From ZC4RG35 sp964571765 (GTDB lineage: Bacteria; Actinomycetota; Acidimicrobiia; Spongiisociales; ZC4RG35), in contig CAZNDH010000029.1 of NCBI GenBank assembly GCA_964571765.1, positions 1-18,127 on the forward strand: a stretch of DNA of 18,127 nucleotides, in the 5' to 3' direction. A program made the translations under genes and the position numbers. Below are positions 5,922 through 12,563 of this stretch, piece after piece. Under the pieces are notes generated by a model, which made no database searches, had not been told where the DNA came from, and worked only from the letters and a program-made list of their open reading frames with translations. Every line of letters begins with the position of its first letter. Position 1 is the stretch's first letter.

Positions 5922-7244
5922 TCAGATCCTCTCCGACTCGCCCCGGGGCTCCACGACCTGGTTGCGAAGCCCCGTGATGTGATGCGCCTGGACCGGGTGG
6001 GAGATCCCCTTGAGCACCACCGGCTCCACCGGGGCACCCTCCACCAACCCGGCCAGCCTCTCCCAGGTGGCCGGGCCCACCAGGATCGCTCCGGGCCCGG
6101 CGTGGGTCTGCAGTCGTGACGCCATGTTGACCGTGTCACCGATCACGGTGTAGGTCCTCATCTGGGCACTCCCGATGTTGCCCACCAGGGTCTCACCGGT
6201 ATTTATCCCGATCCGGAACGGCGGGGCCTGACCCATACCCGGCTCGGTGCGGAGATGGGCGATCGACTCCTGGATGCGCAACGCGGCTCGTGCCGCGGCC
6301 AGGGGGTGGTCGGGACAGGGGGTGGGGGCGTTGAAAACCGCCACCACCGCGTCGCCACCGAAGGAGACCACCGAGCCACCCTCGTCGATCACGGTGGGCA
6401 CCACCACCTCGAAGTAGCGATTGAGCATCTCGGCCACTGTGGCCGGCGCCCTCTCATGGGCCAGGGGGGTGAACCCCTGAAGGTCGGCGAAGAGCACGGT
6501 GACCTCGGTCACCTCCCCACCGAGGTCCGAGGTGGTCGGATCGGTGAGCACCAGGTCGGCCACATTTGGCGAGAGGTAGCGGCGCAGCAGCCGCTCCACC
6601 TGACCGTGAAGCGACGATATCTGACGGCGCTGCAGGAACCGGTCCCGTGCTGAGGTCTCCAAGACCCGCACCCCGAACACCGCGGGAGCCATGGCGGTGA
6701 CCACCAGGAACGACTGGACCACGGCCACCGGCGTCTCCAAACCCGAAGCCACCGCGAACACCACGAAGAGGATGGTGTAGAGAAAGGCGGCAACCACCGC
6801 GGCGGTGAAGCGCAGCTGGAGCACGATGAAGGCGAAGATGGCGATCACCAGCACCGCCACCGCTCCGTACTGGGCGAAACGGCCACCCGACATGGCCAGC
6901 CACTCACCGGACACCGTCGCCATGGTGGTGAACACCACCACGATCGCCTGAAGCTGGTTGTAACGGTTGTAACGGGCGATCAACACCAGGGCCAACACAT
7001 TGGCCAGGACGACGGCCCCTGTTACCGCGAAGGCTTGACCGGGCGTAGAGGCACCGAATCGTGCATAGATCATGCCGGCAAACGCCCAGAGGAACATCGA
7101 GGCCACCGTGGCCAGTCGGATCTGGCGCCGGGTCGCCGGGGCGAGCTCGGCGGTGTACTGAGCCTCGAGGTCCGGGTCCCGAAATGAAAGTGTCACCGGA
7201 TGCCGGGCAGAGCCCGCCGATGCGGCGTAGGTCTTGGCGGTCAC
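5922..7244 (-). CDS. Membrane-bound class III adenylate/guanylate cyclase
   Basis: 440 residues: about six membrane spans in residues 40-200, a short linker (RRQISSLHGQVERLLRRYLSP) and one catalytic domain from about 245. Size and layout resemble mycobacterial Rv1625c. Metal-binding Asp254 (TVLFADLQGF) and Asp298 (SFGGDAVVAVF) are present, as are Asn373 and Arg377 (GDTVNMASRL) for transition-state binding. The purine-contacting Lys is replaced by Ser294 and its partner position is Thr366, so substrate choice or activity is uncertain. GTG 7244 is chosen because GGAG lies 7 nt upstream; the frame is open to 7421 but without conserved sequence. It is divergent from the purine permease, sharing a 175-bp intergenic region, and convergent with clpP. 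Confidence 0.92.
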   Translation of the reverse strand: MTAKTYAASAGSARHPVTLSFRDPDLEAQYTAELAPATRRQIRLATVASMFLWAFAGMIYARFGASTPGQAFAVTGAVVLANVLALVLIARYNRYNQLQAIVVVFTTMATVSGEWLAMSGGRFAQYGAVAVLVIAIFAFIVLQLRFTAAVVAAFLYTILFVVFAVASGLETPVAVVQSFLVVTAMAPAVFGVRVLETSARDRFLQRRQISSLHGQVERLLRRYLSPNVADLVLTDPTTSDLGGEVTEVTVLFADLQGFTPLAHERAPATVAEMLNRYFEVVVPTVIDEGGSVVSFGGDAVVAVFNAPTPCPDHPLAAARAALRIQESIAHLRTEPGMGQAPPFRIGINTGETLVGNIGSAQMRTYTVIGDTVNMASRLQTHAGPGAILVGPATWERLAGLVEGAPVEPVVLKGISHPVQAHHITGLRNQVVEPRGESERI

Positions 7245-7263
7245 GGCGGGGCTCCTATGCGGG

Positions 7264-7404
7264 CAATTCGGCCCGATGATCACACAATTTCCTCCGGTCG
7301 AGAGCGGAGGTAACCGCAGACGGAGTCCAGGGGTCGAATTGCTGCTTGGTCGACCCGACGTGACCACATGGCGGATCGCTAAGTTGCCTGAGCAAGCCGA
7401 ATTG
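7264..7404. promoter_or_regulatory. Divergent control region with several inverted repeats
   Basis: Between the cyclase and permease genes. CAATTCGGC (7264-7272) and GCCGAATTG (7396-7404) are exact reverse complements; CGAATTG recurs at 7335-7341. GGGTCGA (7331-7337) pairs with TCGACCC (7350-7356), and CCTCCG (7291-7296) with CGGAGG (7305-7310). These may be operators or leader hairpins. I do not recognise a known riboswitch here and cannot place the promoters. Confidence 0.35.
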
Positions 7405-7419
7405 GGAGGAGACAGCCGC

Positions 7420-8802
7420 ATGGCGATGACAGAGACGCCGGCCGGGACCGGCGGAGCAACGGGCCTCGACCGCTATTTCCAGATAACGGAGCGAGGCTCG
7501 ACAGTGGGGACCGAGGTTCGGGCCGGGGTGACCACCTTCCTGGCGATGGCCTACATCCTGTTCGTCAACCCGTCGATCCTGTCCCTCGCCATCGACGTCG
7601 ACAACGCGGTCCCCCAACTGGTGACGGTGACCGCCCTGGCCGCGGCGTTCGGGACCCTGGTGATGGCGCTGTGGGCCAAGCTCCCCTTCGCCCTGGCCCC
7701 GGGGATGGGGCTCAACGCCTACTTCACCTTCACCGTGGTGCTCGGGTTGGGAATCCCCTGGCAGACTGCTCTGGGGGCGGTGTTCATCTCCGGGATCCTC
7801 TTCCTGATGATCGCCCTCACCGGTGTTCGCAAGTGGATACTCGACGCCATCCCTCTCTATCTGAAGCACGCCATCACCGCCGGTATCGGCGCCTTCCTCG
7901 CCTTCATCGGCTTCCAGGGTGGCGGCCTGGTCCAGGTGGGGCCCCCCGACACCCTGGTGACCATCGGCGACTTCACCACGGCCACCCCGTGGCTGGCCCT
8001 CGCCGGCCTGGTCGTCACCGCCGCCCTGCTCGCCCTCCGGGTCAAGGGTGCCATCCTCCTCGGGATCCTCGGAGTGACGCTGGTCGCCATCGTCACCCGG
8101 CTCCCGGTGTATGGCGGCGAGGCCTTCGCCGGGTTCGACGGTGTGTTCGGGTTCACCTGGCCCGGCGACCTCATCGGCTCCCTGGACATCGGGGCCGCCC
8201 TTGCTCTCGGTGTGGTGGCAGTGGTGTTCACCTTCCTGTTCGTCGACTTCTTCGACAGCGCCGGCACCCTGATCGGCCTCACCGAGAAGGCGGGGATGCT
8301 CGACGACGAAGGCAACATCGTCGCCCCCAGGGCAGCGTTCTCGGCCGACGGGGCCGCCACCACAGTGGGCTCCCTTCTGGGCACCTCGACCACCACCACT
8401 TACATCGAGTCCGCCGCCGGGCTCGAGGAGGGCGGCAAGACCGGCCTCACCGGCCTGGTGGTAGCCGGGTTGTTCCTGGTGGGGATGCTGTTCTCGCCAA
8501 TCGCCGGGGCGATTCCCCAGGTGGCGACTTCGGCGGCCCTGATCGTCATCGGGGCGATGATGATGAGTGGGGCCCTCAAGGTGGACTGGAGCGACTACCG
8601 GATGGCGATTCCGGCATTCCTGGCGATCCTGGGAATGCCCTTCACCTTCTCCATCACCTTCGGTATCGCCCTGGGCATCGTGGCCCATACATTCCTGATG
8701 GCGATCAGCGGCAAGGTCCGCGAGATCCATCCGGTGATGTGGGTGCTCACCGTGCTCATCATCGCCTTGGAGGCGGGCTGGATCCAGAGGATCTTCGGCT
8801 AG
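7420..8802 (+). CDS. AzgA-type purine (adenine/guanine/hypoxanthine) permease
   Basis: 460 residues, 12-14 hydrophobic spans, of the NCS2 family AzgA/PbuG branch. The first part, GSTVGTEVRAGVTTFLAMAY and ILFVNPSIL, is diagnostic; APGMGLNAYF, FVDFFDSAGTLIGL, and the motif SADGAATTVGSLLGTSTTTT with IESAAGLEEGGKTGL also match. Members import purine bases by proton symport across the cytoplasmic membrane; the exact base cannot be read from sequence. ATG 7420 is set by GGGAGGAG 7-8 nt upstream. The gene converges on deoD-azlC-azlD, whose first gene salvages purine nucleosides, so the two purine functions are neighbours but on opposite strands. Its TAG stop shares CTAG (8799-8802) with the azlD stop. 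Confidence 0.93.
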   Translation: MAMTETPAGTGGATGLDRYFQITERGSTVGTEVRAGVTTFLAMAYILFVNPSILSLAIDVDNAVPQLVTVTALAAAFGTLVMALWAKLPFALAPGMGLNAYFTFTVVLGLGIPWQTALGAVFISGILFLMIALTGVRKWILDAIPLYLKHAITAGIGAFLAFIGFQGGGLVQVGPPDTLVTIGDFTTATPWLALAGLVVTAALLALRVKGAILLGILGVTLVAIVTRLPVYGGEAFAGFDGVFGFTWPGDLIGSLDIGAALALGVVAVVFTFLFVDFFDSAGTLIGLTEKAGMLDDEGNIVAPRAAFSADGAATTVGSLLGTSTTTTYIESAAGLEEGGKTGLTGLVVAGLFLVGMLFSPIAGAIPQVATSAALIVIGAMMMSGALKVDWSDYRMAIPAFLAILGMPFTFSITFGIALGIVAHTFLMAISGKVREIHPVMWVLTVLIIALEAGWIQRIFG

Positions 8803-9107
8803 ACCAGCGCTCCGACCACCCAGAAGGCGGACATCCCCAAGATCGCCGCCAGGAGGAAGTTACGGGTCCGAAAGACAGTGGCCCCGCCGACGACGAAAGC
8901 GGTCATCTCGGCGGGGCCGACGTCTATCCGGCCGTGGACGTCGACCAGCAGCGACACCACCAGAGCGGCCAGCACCGCCGGTGCCACGTAATCGAGCGCG
9001 GCGATCACCGCCGGGGGGATGCGCCGGTTGGCCAGGGCGACGATGAACACCGAACGGGCGAGGTAGGTGCCGATCCCGACGGCGACGATCGCCAGGAACT
9101 CGGTCAT
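8799..9107 (-). CDS. azlD: AzlD-family branched-chain amino-acid exporter, small subunit
   Basis: 102 residues with about four hydrophobic spans, beginning MTEFLAIVAVGIGTYLARSV; GTYLxR is the typical AzlD opening, and RIPPAVIAALDYVAPAVLAAL plus a GGATVFRTRN loop also fit. With AzlC it forms a two-part exporter known in Bacillus (AzlCD) and Corynebacterium (BrnFE) for branched-chain amino acids and methionine. ATG 9107 overlaps the azlC stop as ATGA, so translation is coupled. It is the last gene of a deoD-azlC-azlD run and ends tail to tail with the permease gene, the two stop codons sharing CTAG, which leaves no room for a separate terminator. Confidence 0.88.
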   Translation of the reverse strand: MTEFLAIVAVGIGTYLARSVFIVALANRRIPPAVIAALDYVAPAVLAALVVSLLVDVHGRIDVGPAEMTAFVVGGATVFRTRNFLLAAILGMSAFWVVGALV

Positions 9108-9784
9108 CGCCTCAACCTCGAAGCCACGACTCCGCCGGCGACTCCGACGACTCCCCCGATGATCAGCCCGCTCATGTTGGGAAACCCCGCCGCCAGATAA
9201 GTCGACCCCGCGGCTGCCAGGGCAGCCATCAGCTTGGGCCAGCGATCGATCCCGACGACCAGAAGCACCACGAACATCAGGGGAATGGCGAACCCCAGCT
9301 CCCAGCTCTGCGGGACCCGGGGACCTATGAGCAGTCCGGCACCGGTGGTCAAGTTCCAACCGACGATGTACACCGAGGCCGCGCCCAGGTAGTAGCTGCG
9401 AAAGTCGGCGGGGTCGTCGTTCGCGTGCATAACGGTCAGGGCGAACATCTGGTCGATGAGGGCGTATGGCGCCAGCCAGCGGAACCAGCGAGGCTGCTTC
9501 TGGAACACCGGGGCGAACGCCGCCGAGTACATGAGGTGCCGCGCCTGGATGACCAGGGCCGCCGAGATCACCGCCACCACCGCCGTCCCGGTACCGAGCA
9601 GGGTGAGCAGGACGAGTTGGGCGGCGCCACCGAAGACGATGGGCGAAGCCGACCATCCGATGAGGGGAGGAATGCCCGACTCGACGATGGCCAACCCGAT
9701 GATCAGGGCGAAGGGCACCACGGTTAGGAACAGGGGCAGCGCATCGGCGACGCCCCTGCGCACCATGGCGCGATTCAGGTCCAC
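9104..9784 (-). CDS. azlC: AzlC-family branched-chain amino-acid exporter, large subunit
   Basis: About 226 residues, the usual AzlC length. VADALPLFLTVVPFALIIG, IVFGGAAQLVLLTLL, VIQARHLMYSAAFAPVFQ and the later ALIDQMFALT segment are family hallmarks; RHLMYS and the IDQMFAL block are particularly clear. Function is export of branched-chain amino acids with AzlD, inferred from the family. The start is uncertain: GTG 9784, ATG 9766 (MVRRGVADAL) and TTG 9796 are all in frame and none has a well-spaced SD; I chose GTG 9784. Only 16 nt separate it from the deoD stop, so it is probably read from the deoD promoter, an unexpected pairing of purine salvage with amino-acid export. Confidence 0.9.
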   Translation of the reverse strand: MDLNRAMVRRGVADALPLFLTVVPFALIIGLAIVESGIPPLIGWSASPIVFGGAAQLVLLTLLGTGTAVVAVISAALVIQARHLMYSAAFAPVFQKQPRWFRWLAPYALIDQMFALTVMHANDDPADFRSYYLGAASVYIVGWNLTTGAGLLIGPRVPQSWELGFAIPLMFVVLLVVGIDRWPKLMAALAAAGSTYLAAGFPNMSGLIIGGVVGVAGGVVASRLRR

Positions 9785-9800
9785 GGTGGGGGTCAACGCC

Positions 9801-10520
9801 TCAGGCGGCGACGTCCTTCCGCACCGTTTCCAGAGCGATCTCCACCATTTCGCCGAAGGTCTGCTCCCGCTCCTCGGAACTGGTCGACTCCCCGGTGCGG
9901 ACATGGTCGGAGACGGTGCAGATGACCAGGGCACGGGCCCCCTTCTCGGCGGCGACCCCGTAGAGGCCGGCGGCCTCCATCTCCACGGCGAGCACCCCCA
10001 TCGCCTCCATGCGGTCGAATGCCTGGGGGTCTGGGTTGTAGAACAGGTCGGCGGAGTGGATGTTGCCGACCTTGACCTCGACGCCTCTCTCGGCGGCGGC
10101 GTCGGCAGCCGCCCGGAGGAGGGCGAAGTCGGCGGTGGCGGCGAAGTCGTACCCCCCGTAGCGAACCCGGTTGACCCCCGAGTCGGTACAGGCACCCGAT
10201 GCGAGGATGACATCCCGGATATTCACCGACTCGAGGATTCCCCCGCATGATCCGACCCGGATGAGACGCTCCACACCGTATTCGGCGATCAACTCTGTGA
10301 TGTAGATCGACGCCGAGGGGATCCCCATGCCGGTCCCCATCACCGACACCGCTACTCCCTGGTAGCTGCCGGTGTACCCCAGCATGTTCCTCACCGCGGT
10401 CACCTCACGGGCGTCGTCGAGGAAGCTCTCGGCGATATGCCGGGCGCGGAGAGGGTCACCGGGGAGGAGGATCGAAGGGGCGAAGTCGCCGTTGTCGGCT
10501 GAGATATGCGGTGTCGGCAT
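9801..10520 (-). CDS. deoD: Purine nucleoside phosphorylase, DeoD type
   Basis: 239 residues, standard for the hexameric DeoD class. Active-site positions are readable: His5 (MPTPHISA), Gly21 and Arg25 (LPGDPLRAR) for phosphate, Arg88 (IRVGSCGG), Glu180-Met181-Glu182 (VEMEAAGLYG) for ribose, and Ser204-Asp205 (TVSDHV), where Asp205 protonates the base. It cleaves purine (deoxy)ribonucleosides with phosphate into base and sugar-1-phosphate in the cytoplasm. ATG 10520 matches the family start; AGGAG lies 10 nt upstream. An in-frame GTG at 10554-10556 adds 12 non-conserved residues and is rejected. First gene of the deoD-azlC-azlD run. TAAGTT (10560-10555, minus strand) is a likely -10, back to back with the box for the thioesterase gene. 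Confidence 0.95.
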   Translation of the reverse strand: MPTPHISADNGDFAPSILLPGDPLRARHIAESFLDDAREVTAVRNMLGYTGSYQGVAVSVMGTGMGIPSASIYITELIAEYGVERLIRVGSCGGILESVNIRDVILASGACTDSGVNRVRYGGYDFAATADFALLRAAADAAAERGVEVKVGNIHSADLFYNPDPQAFDRMEAMGVLAVEMEAAGLYGVAAEKGARALVICTVSDHVRTGESTSSEEREQTFGEMVEIALETVRKDVAA

Positions 10521-10554
10521 GGGGTTTGGGCTCCTGGGTGGCTCGGTCGACACC

Positions 10555-10578
10555 AACTTATCCGATCGACGTTAGGTT
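10555..10578. promoter_or_regulatory. Back-to-back -10 boxes for deoD and the thioesterase gene
   Basis: Plus strand TAGGTT (10573-10578) lies 6 nt before ATG 10585 and should give a leaderless thioesterase mRNA. Minus strand TAAGTT (10560-10555) would start transcription near 10548, leaving a short leader with the deoD SD. The boxes are only 12 bp apart, so the two polymerases would compete. No convincing -35 is seen for either. Confidence 0.4.
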
Positions 10579-10584
10579 GCCGCC

Positions 10585-11025
10585 ATGACCAGCAAAGACT
10601 CCGCGCACTTCGACTCGATCGCAGCCGCCCTGGCCGAGGCAGGCCGGGAGATGCTCCCCGGTCACATGGACATCGAGGTCGTCGAGATCGGCGAAGGCTC
10701 ATCCCGGATGCGGTGTGATCTCGACAAACACCACTTGGCCCCCAACGGCTTCCTCCACGCCGGGTCGGTGGTGTCCTTGGCCGACACCGCCGCCGGGTAC
10801 GGGTGCGTGGCAAGCCTGCCCGAAGGGGCTACGGGTTTCACCACCATCGAGTTGAAGACCAACTTCGTGGGCACCCTGCTCGAAGGCTCGATGGTTGCCG
10901 AGGGGACCATGGTCCACGGTGGCCGGACCACCCAGGTGTGGGACGTCGAGGTCCGAGACGAGGGGAGCGGCAAGTTGCTCGCCCTCTTCAGGTGCACCCA
11001 ACTAATCGTCTACCCCCGGGCCTAA
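10585..11025 (+). CDS. PaaI-family hotdog thioesterase
   Basis: 146 residues. The central helix segment LAPNGFLHAGSVVSLADTAA (Asn54, His58, Gly60, Asp67) is the PaaI/ComA hotdog motif that places the thioester carbonyl and catalytic acid. The following strands, TTIELKTNFVG, GSMVAEGTMVHGGRTTQVWDVEV and ALFRCTQLIV, complete the fold. The likely reaction is hydrolysis of an acyl-CoA thioester in the cytoplasm; the acyl group is unknown, and no phenylacetate genes are nearby. ATG 10585 lacks an SD but has TAGGTT 6 nt before it. Its TAA stop (11023-11025) is also the first half of the -10 box for the next gene. Confidence 0.9.
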   Translation: MTSKDSAHFDSIAAALAEAGREMLPGHMDIEVVEIGEGSSRMRCDLDKHHLAPNGFLHAGSVVSLADTAAGYGCVASLPEGATGFTTIELKTNFVGTLLEGSMVAEGTMVHGGRTTQVWDVEVRDEGSGKLLALFRCTQLIVYPRA

Positions 11026-11028
11026 CCT
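11023..11028 (+). promoter_or_regulatory. -10 box for leaderless nitroreductase transcript, overlapping a stop codon
   Basis: TAACCT, 7 nt before ATG 11036. Its TAA is the stop codon of the preceding thioesterase gene. No SD is present. Confidence 0.45.
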
Positions 11029-11035
11029 CGGGCAC

Positions 11036-11530
11036 ATGACCGACGTACATCAGTTCATCCTCAGTCAGCGCGCCATCAGGGACTACGACAAGCGGCCCAT
11101 AGATCCCGATCACCTGGACGCCATCCTCGAGGCAGCACGTTGGACCGGAAGCTCGAAGAATCGCCAGGACTGGTCGTTCGTGGTGGTCACCGACGCCGAC
11201 CGCCTCCAGGGGCTGGCCGAGCACGGTGACTTCACCCAGCCGGTGCGTGACTCGGCGGCCACCGTCGTCCTGGTCAAGGAACCAGGCGGGAACATGTTCG
11301 ACATCGGCCGGGCCGCCCAGAACATCATGCTCGCCGCCAGGGCGGTTGGGGTGGCCAGCTGCCCGATCACCCTCCACCGGAAAGCAGACGCCGGGCACTA
11401 TCTCGGCCTGTCCGACGACCAGGTCGCCAACTACGCCGTCGCCCTCGGCTACCCGGCTCTCGGCGCCGAGCCGCGGCGATATGGGGGGAGGAAGCGCCAG
11501 GAGGACCTGGTGAGGGTGGACCAAGCTTGA
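11036..11530 (+). CDS. Nitroreductase-family protein
   Basis: 164 residues, a short member of the FMN-dependent nitroreductase fold. N-terminal SQRAIRDYDKRPID carries the Arg pair that contacts the FMN phosphate, followed by the LDAILEAARWTGSSKNRQDW helix and loop, then FVVVTDADRL. The C-terminal part has the GRAAQNIMLAARAVGVASC helix and VALGYPA. These proteins reduce nitro, quinone or enone groups with NAD(P)H; the substrate here is unknown. The final KRQEDLV lacks the fuller Arg-containing tail of longer members. Translation appears leaderless (TAACCT 7 nt before ATG). A second nitroreductase gene lies at 14700-15215. The promoter of the ABC operon begins 9 nt after the stop. Confidence 0.88.
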   Translation: MTDVHQFILSQRAIRDYDKRPIDPDHLDAILEAARWTGSSKNRQDWSFVVVTDADRLQGLAEHGDFTQPVRDSAATVVLVKEPGGNMFDIGRAAQNIMLAARAVGVASCPITLHRKADAGHYLGLSDDQVANYAVALGYPALGAEPRRYGGRKRQEDLVRVDQA

Positions 11531-11539
11531 GTCGGGACC

Positions 11540-11570
11540 TTGACTTCCAGTGTGGTTGAAGTCGTAGCCT
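11540..11570 (+). promoter_or_regulatory. MerR-type promoter with dyad in a 19-nt spacer
   Basis: TTGACT (11540-11545) and TAGCCT (11565-11570) are 19 nt apart, two more than optimal. Within the spacer, GACTTCCA (11542-11549) and TTGAAGTC (11556-11563) form a dyad matching at 7 of 8 positions. A long spacer spanned by a dyad is the known design of promoters activated by MerR-family regulators, which untwist the DNA. No merR gene is in the window. It would drive the ABC operon with a leader of about 60 nt. Confidence 0.45.
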
Positions 11571-11621
11571 GAGCTTCGCCTGGAGGCACAAAACCCTTCA
11601 GGACTTGTCAGCGACCTCTAC

Positions 11622-11627
11622 TACCTT
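11622..11627 (+). promoter_or_regulatory. Alternative -10 box close to the ABC ATPase start
   Basis: TACCTT, 9 nt before ATG 11637, which has no SD. This would give a near-leaderless message and competes with the MerR-type promoter as the start site; both may be used. Confidence 0.3.
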
Positions 11628-11636
11628 CAGACAGCA

Positions 11637-12563
11637 ATGATCGAGAACCTCGTCGAGGCCCGCGGCCTCACCAAGAAGTTCGGCGACTTCACCGCAGTCG
11701 ACGCCATCGACTTCGACATACGTAAGGGGGAGGCCTTCGGCTTCCTCGGCCCCAACGGCGCCGGCAAGACCTCGACGATGAAGATGATCACCACGGTGAG
11801 CCCGATCACCGAAGGCAAGCTCACGGTGTTCGGGCTCGACCCGGCCGCCGAGGGTCGGGCCATCCGTGGCCGGATCGGCGTCGTGCCCCAGGAGGACAAC
11901 CTCGACCTGGAGTTGACCGTGGCCGAGAACCTCTACGTCTACGGTCGCTACCACGACATGACCCGGGCGGCCATCGCCCCCCGCATCGAGGAGCTGCTCG
12001 AGTTCGCCCAACTCACCGAACGGAGGCACTCCCAGGTGGAGCCGCTATCCGGCGGCATGAAGCGCCGGCTGACCATTGCACGGGCCTTGATCAACGACCC
12101 CGAGCTGGTGATCCTCGACGAGCCGACCACCGGTCTCGACCCTCAGGCACGGCACCTCCTCTGGGACCGCCTGTACCGGCTCAAGCGCAACGGGGCCACC
12201 CTGATAATCACCACCCACTACATGGACGAGGCCGAGCAGCTCTGCGACCGCCTGGTGGTGATGGACCAGGGGAAGATCGTCGCCGAGGGCTCGCCTTCGG
12301 CACTGATCCGCGAGTACGCACCCCGCGAAGTGGTAGAGCTCAGGTTCGGCGAAGGCCAGCAGGATCAGGAGGTGCTCCGGCTCGACGGGCTGGCAGCCCG
12401 CTCCGAGGTGCTCGCCGACCGGGTCTTGCTCTACACCGACGACTCCGATGCAACCCAACACCAGCTCCACGAGCGGGGGCTCCATCCCGAGCAGGTCCTG
12501 GTGCGCCGCTCCACCCTCGAGGATGTCTTCCTCAGGCTCACCGGTCGGAGATTGATCGACTGA
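11637..12563 (+). CDS. ABC transporter ATP-binding protein (DrrA/NodI-like)
   Basis: 308 residues. Walker A GPNGAGKTS (38-46), Q-loop region VPQEDNLDLELTVAENL, signature LSGGMKRRLTIARAL (137-151), Walker B LVILDEPTTGLDP (157-169) and switch His194 (ITTHYMDEAEQL) are all intact. The C-terminal 80 residues form the extra domain usual in ABC-2 drug or polysaccharide exporters of the DrrA/NodI group. It should power the two membrane proteins encoded immediately downstream at the inner membrane face. ATG 11637 has no SD. The TGA stop overlaps the next ATG (TGATG), so the ATPase and first permease are translationally coupled. Substrate unknown; drug or natural-product export is a family-based guess. 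Confidence 0.94.
   Translation: MIENLVEARGLTKKFGDFTAVDAIDFDIRKGEAFGFLGPNGAGKTSTMKMITTVSPITEGKLTVFGLDPAAEGRAIRGRIGVVPQEDNLDLELTVAENLYVYGRYHDMTRAAIAPRIEELLEFAQLTERRHSQVEPLSGGMKRRLTIARALINDPELVILDEPTTGLDPQARHLLWDRLYRLKRNGATLIITTHYMDEAEQLCDRLVVMDQGKIVAEGSPSALIREYAPREVVELRFGEGQQDQEVLRLDGLAARSEVLADRVLLYTDDSDATQHQLHERGLHPEQVLVRRSTLEDVFLRLTGRRLID

Noticed and set aside
7261..7419. Purine or other riboswitch in the permease leader
   Set aside because: Hairpins exist, but I cannot match them to any known riboswitch core; left as inverted repeats.
7255..8730. 491-residue minus-strand frame opposite the purine permease
   Set aside because: Composition (Gly, Glu, Asp, His, Gln) is the mirror of a hydrophobic protein in GC-rich DNA; no domain visible.
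7671..9200. 509-residue plus-strand frame over the permease and azlD
   Set aside because: Arg/His/Pro-rich frame-shifted product; it ignores the two real genes beneath it.
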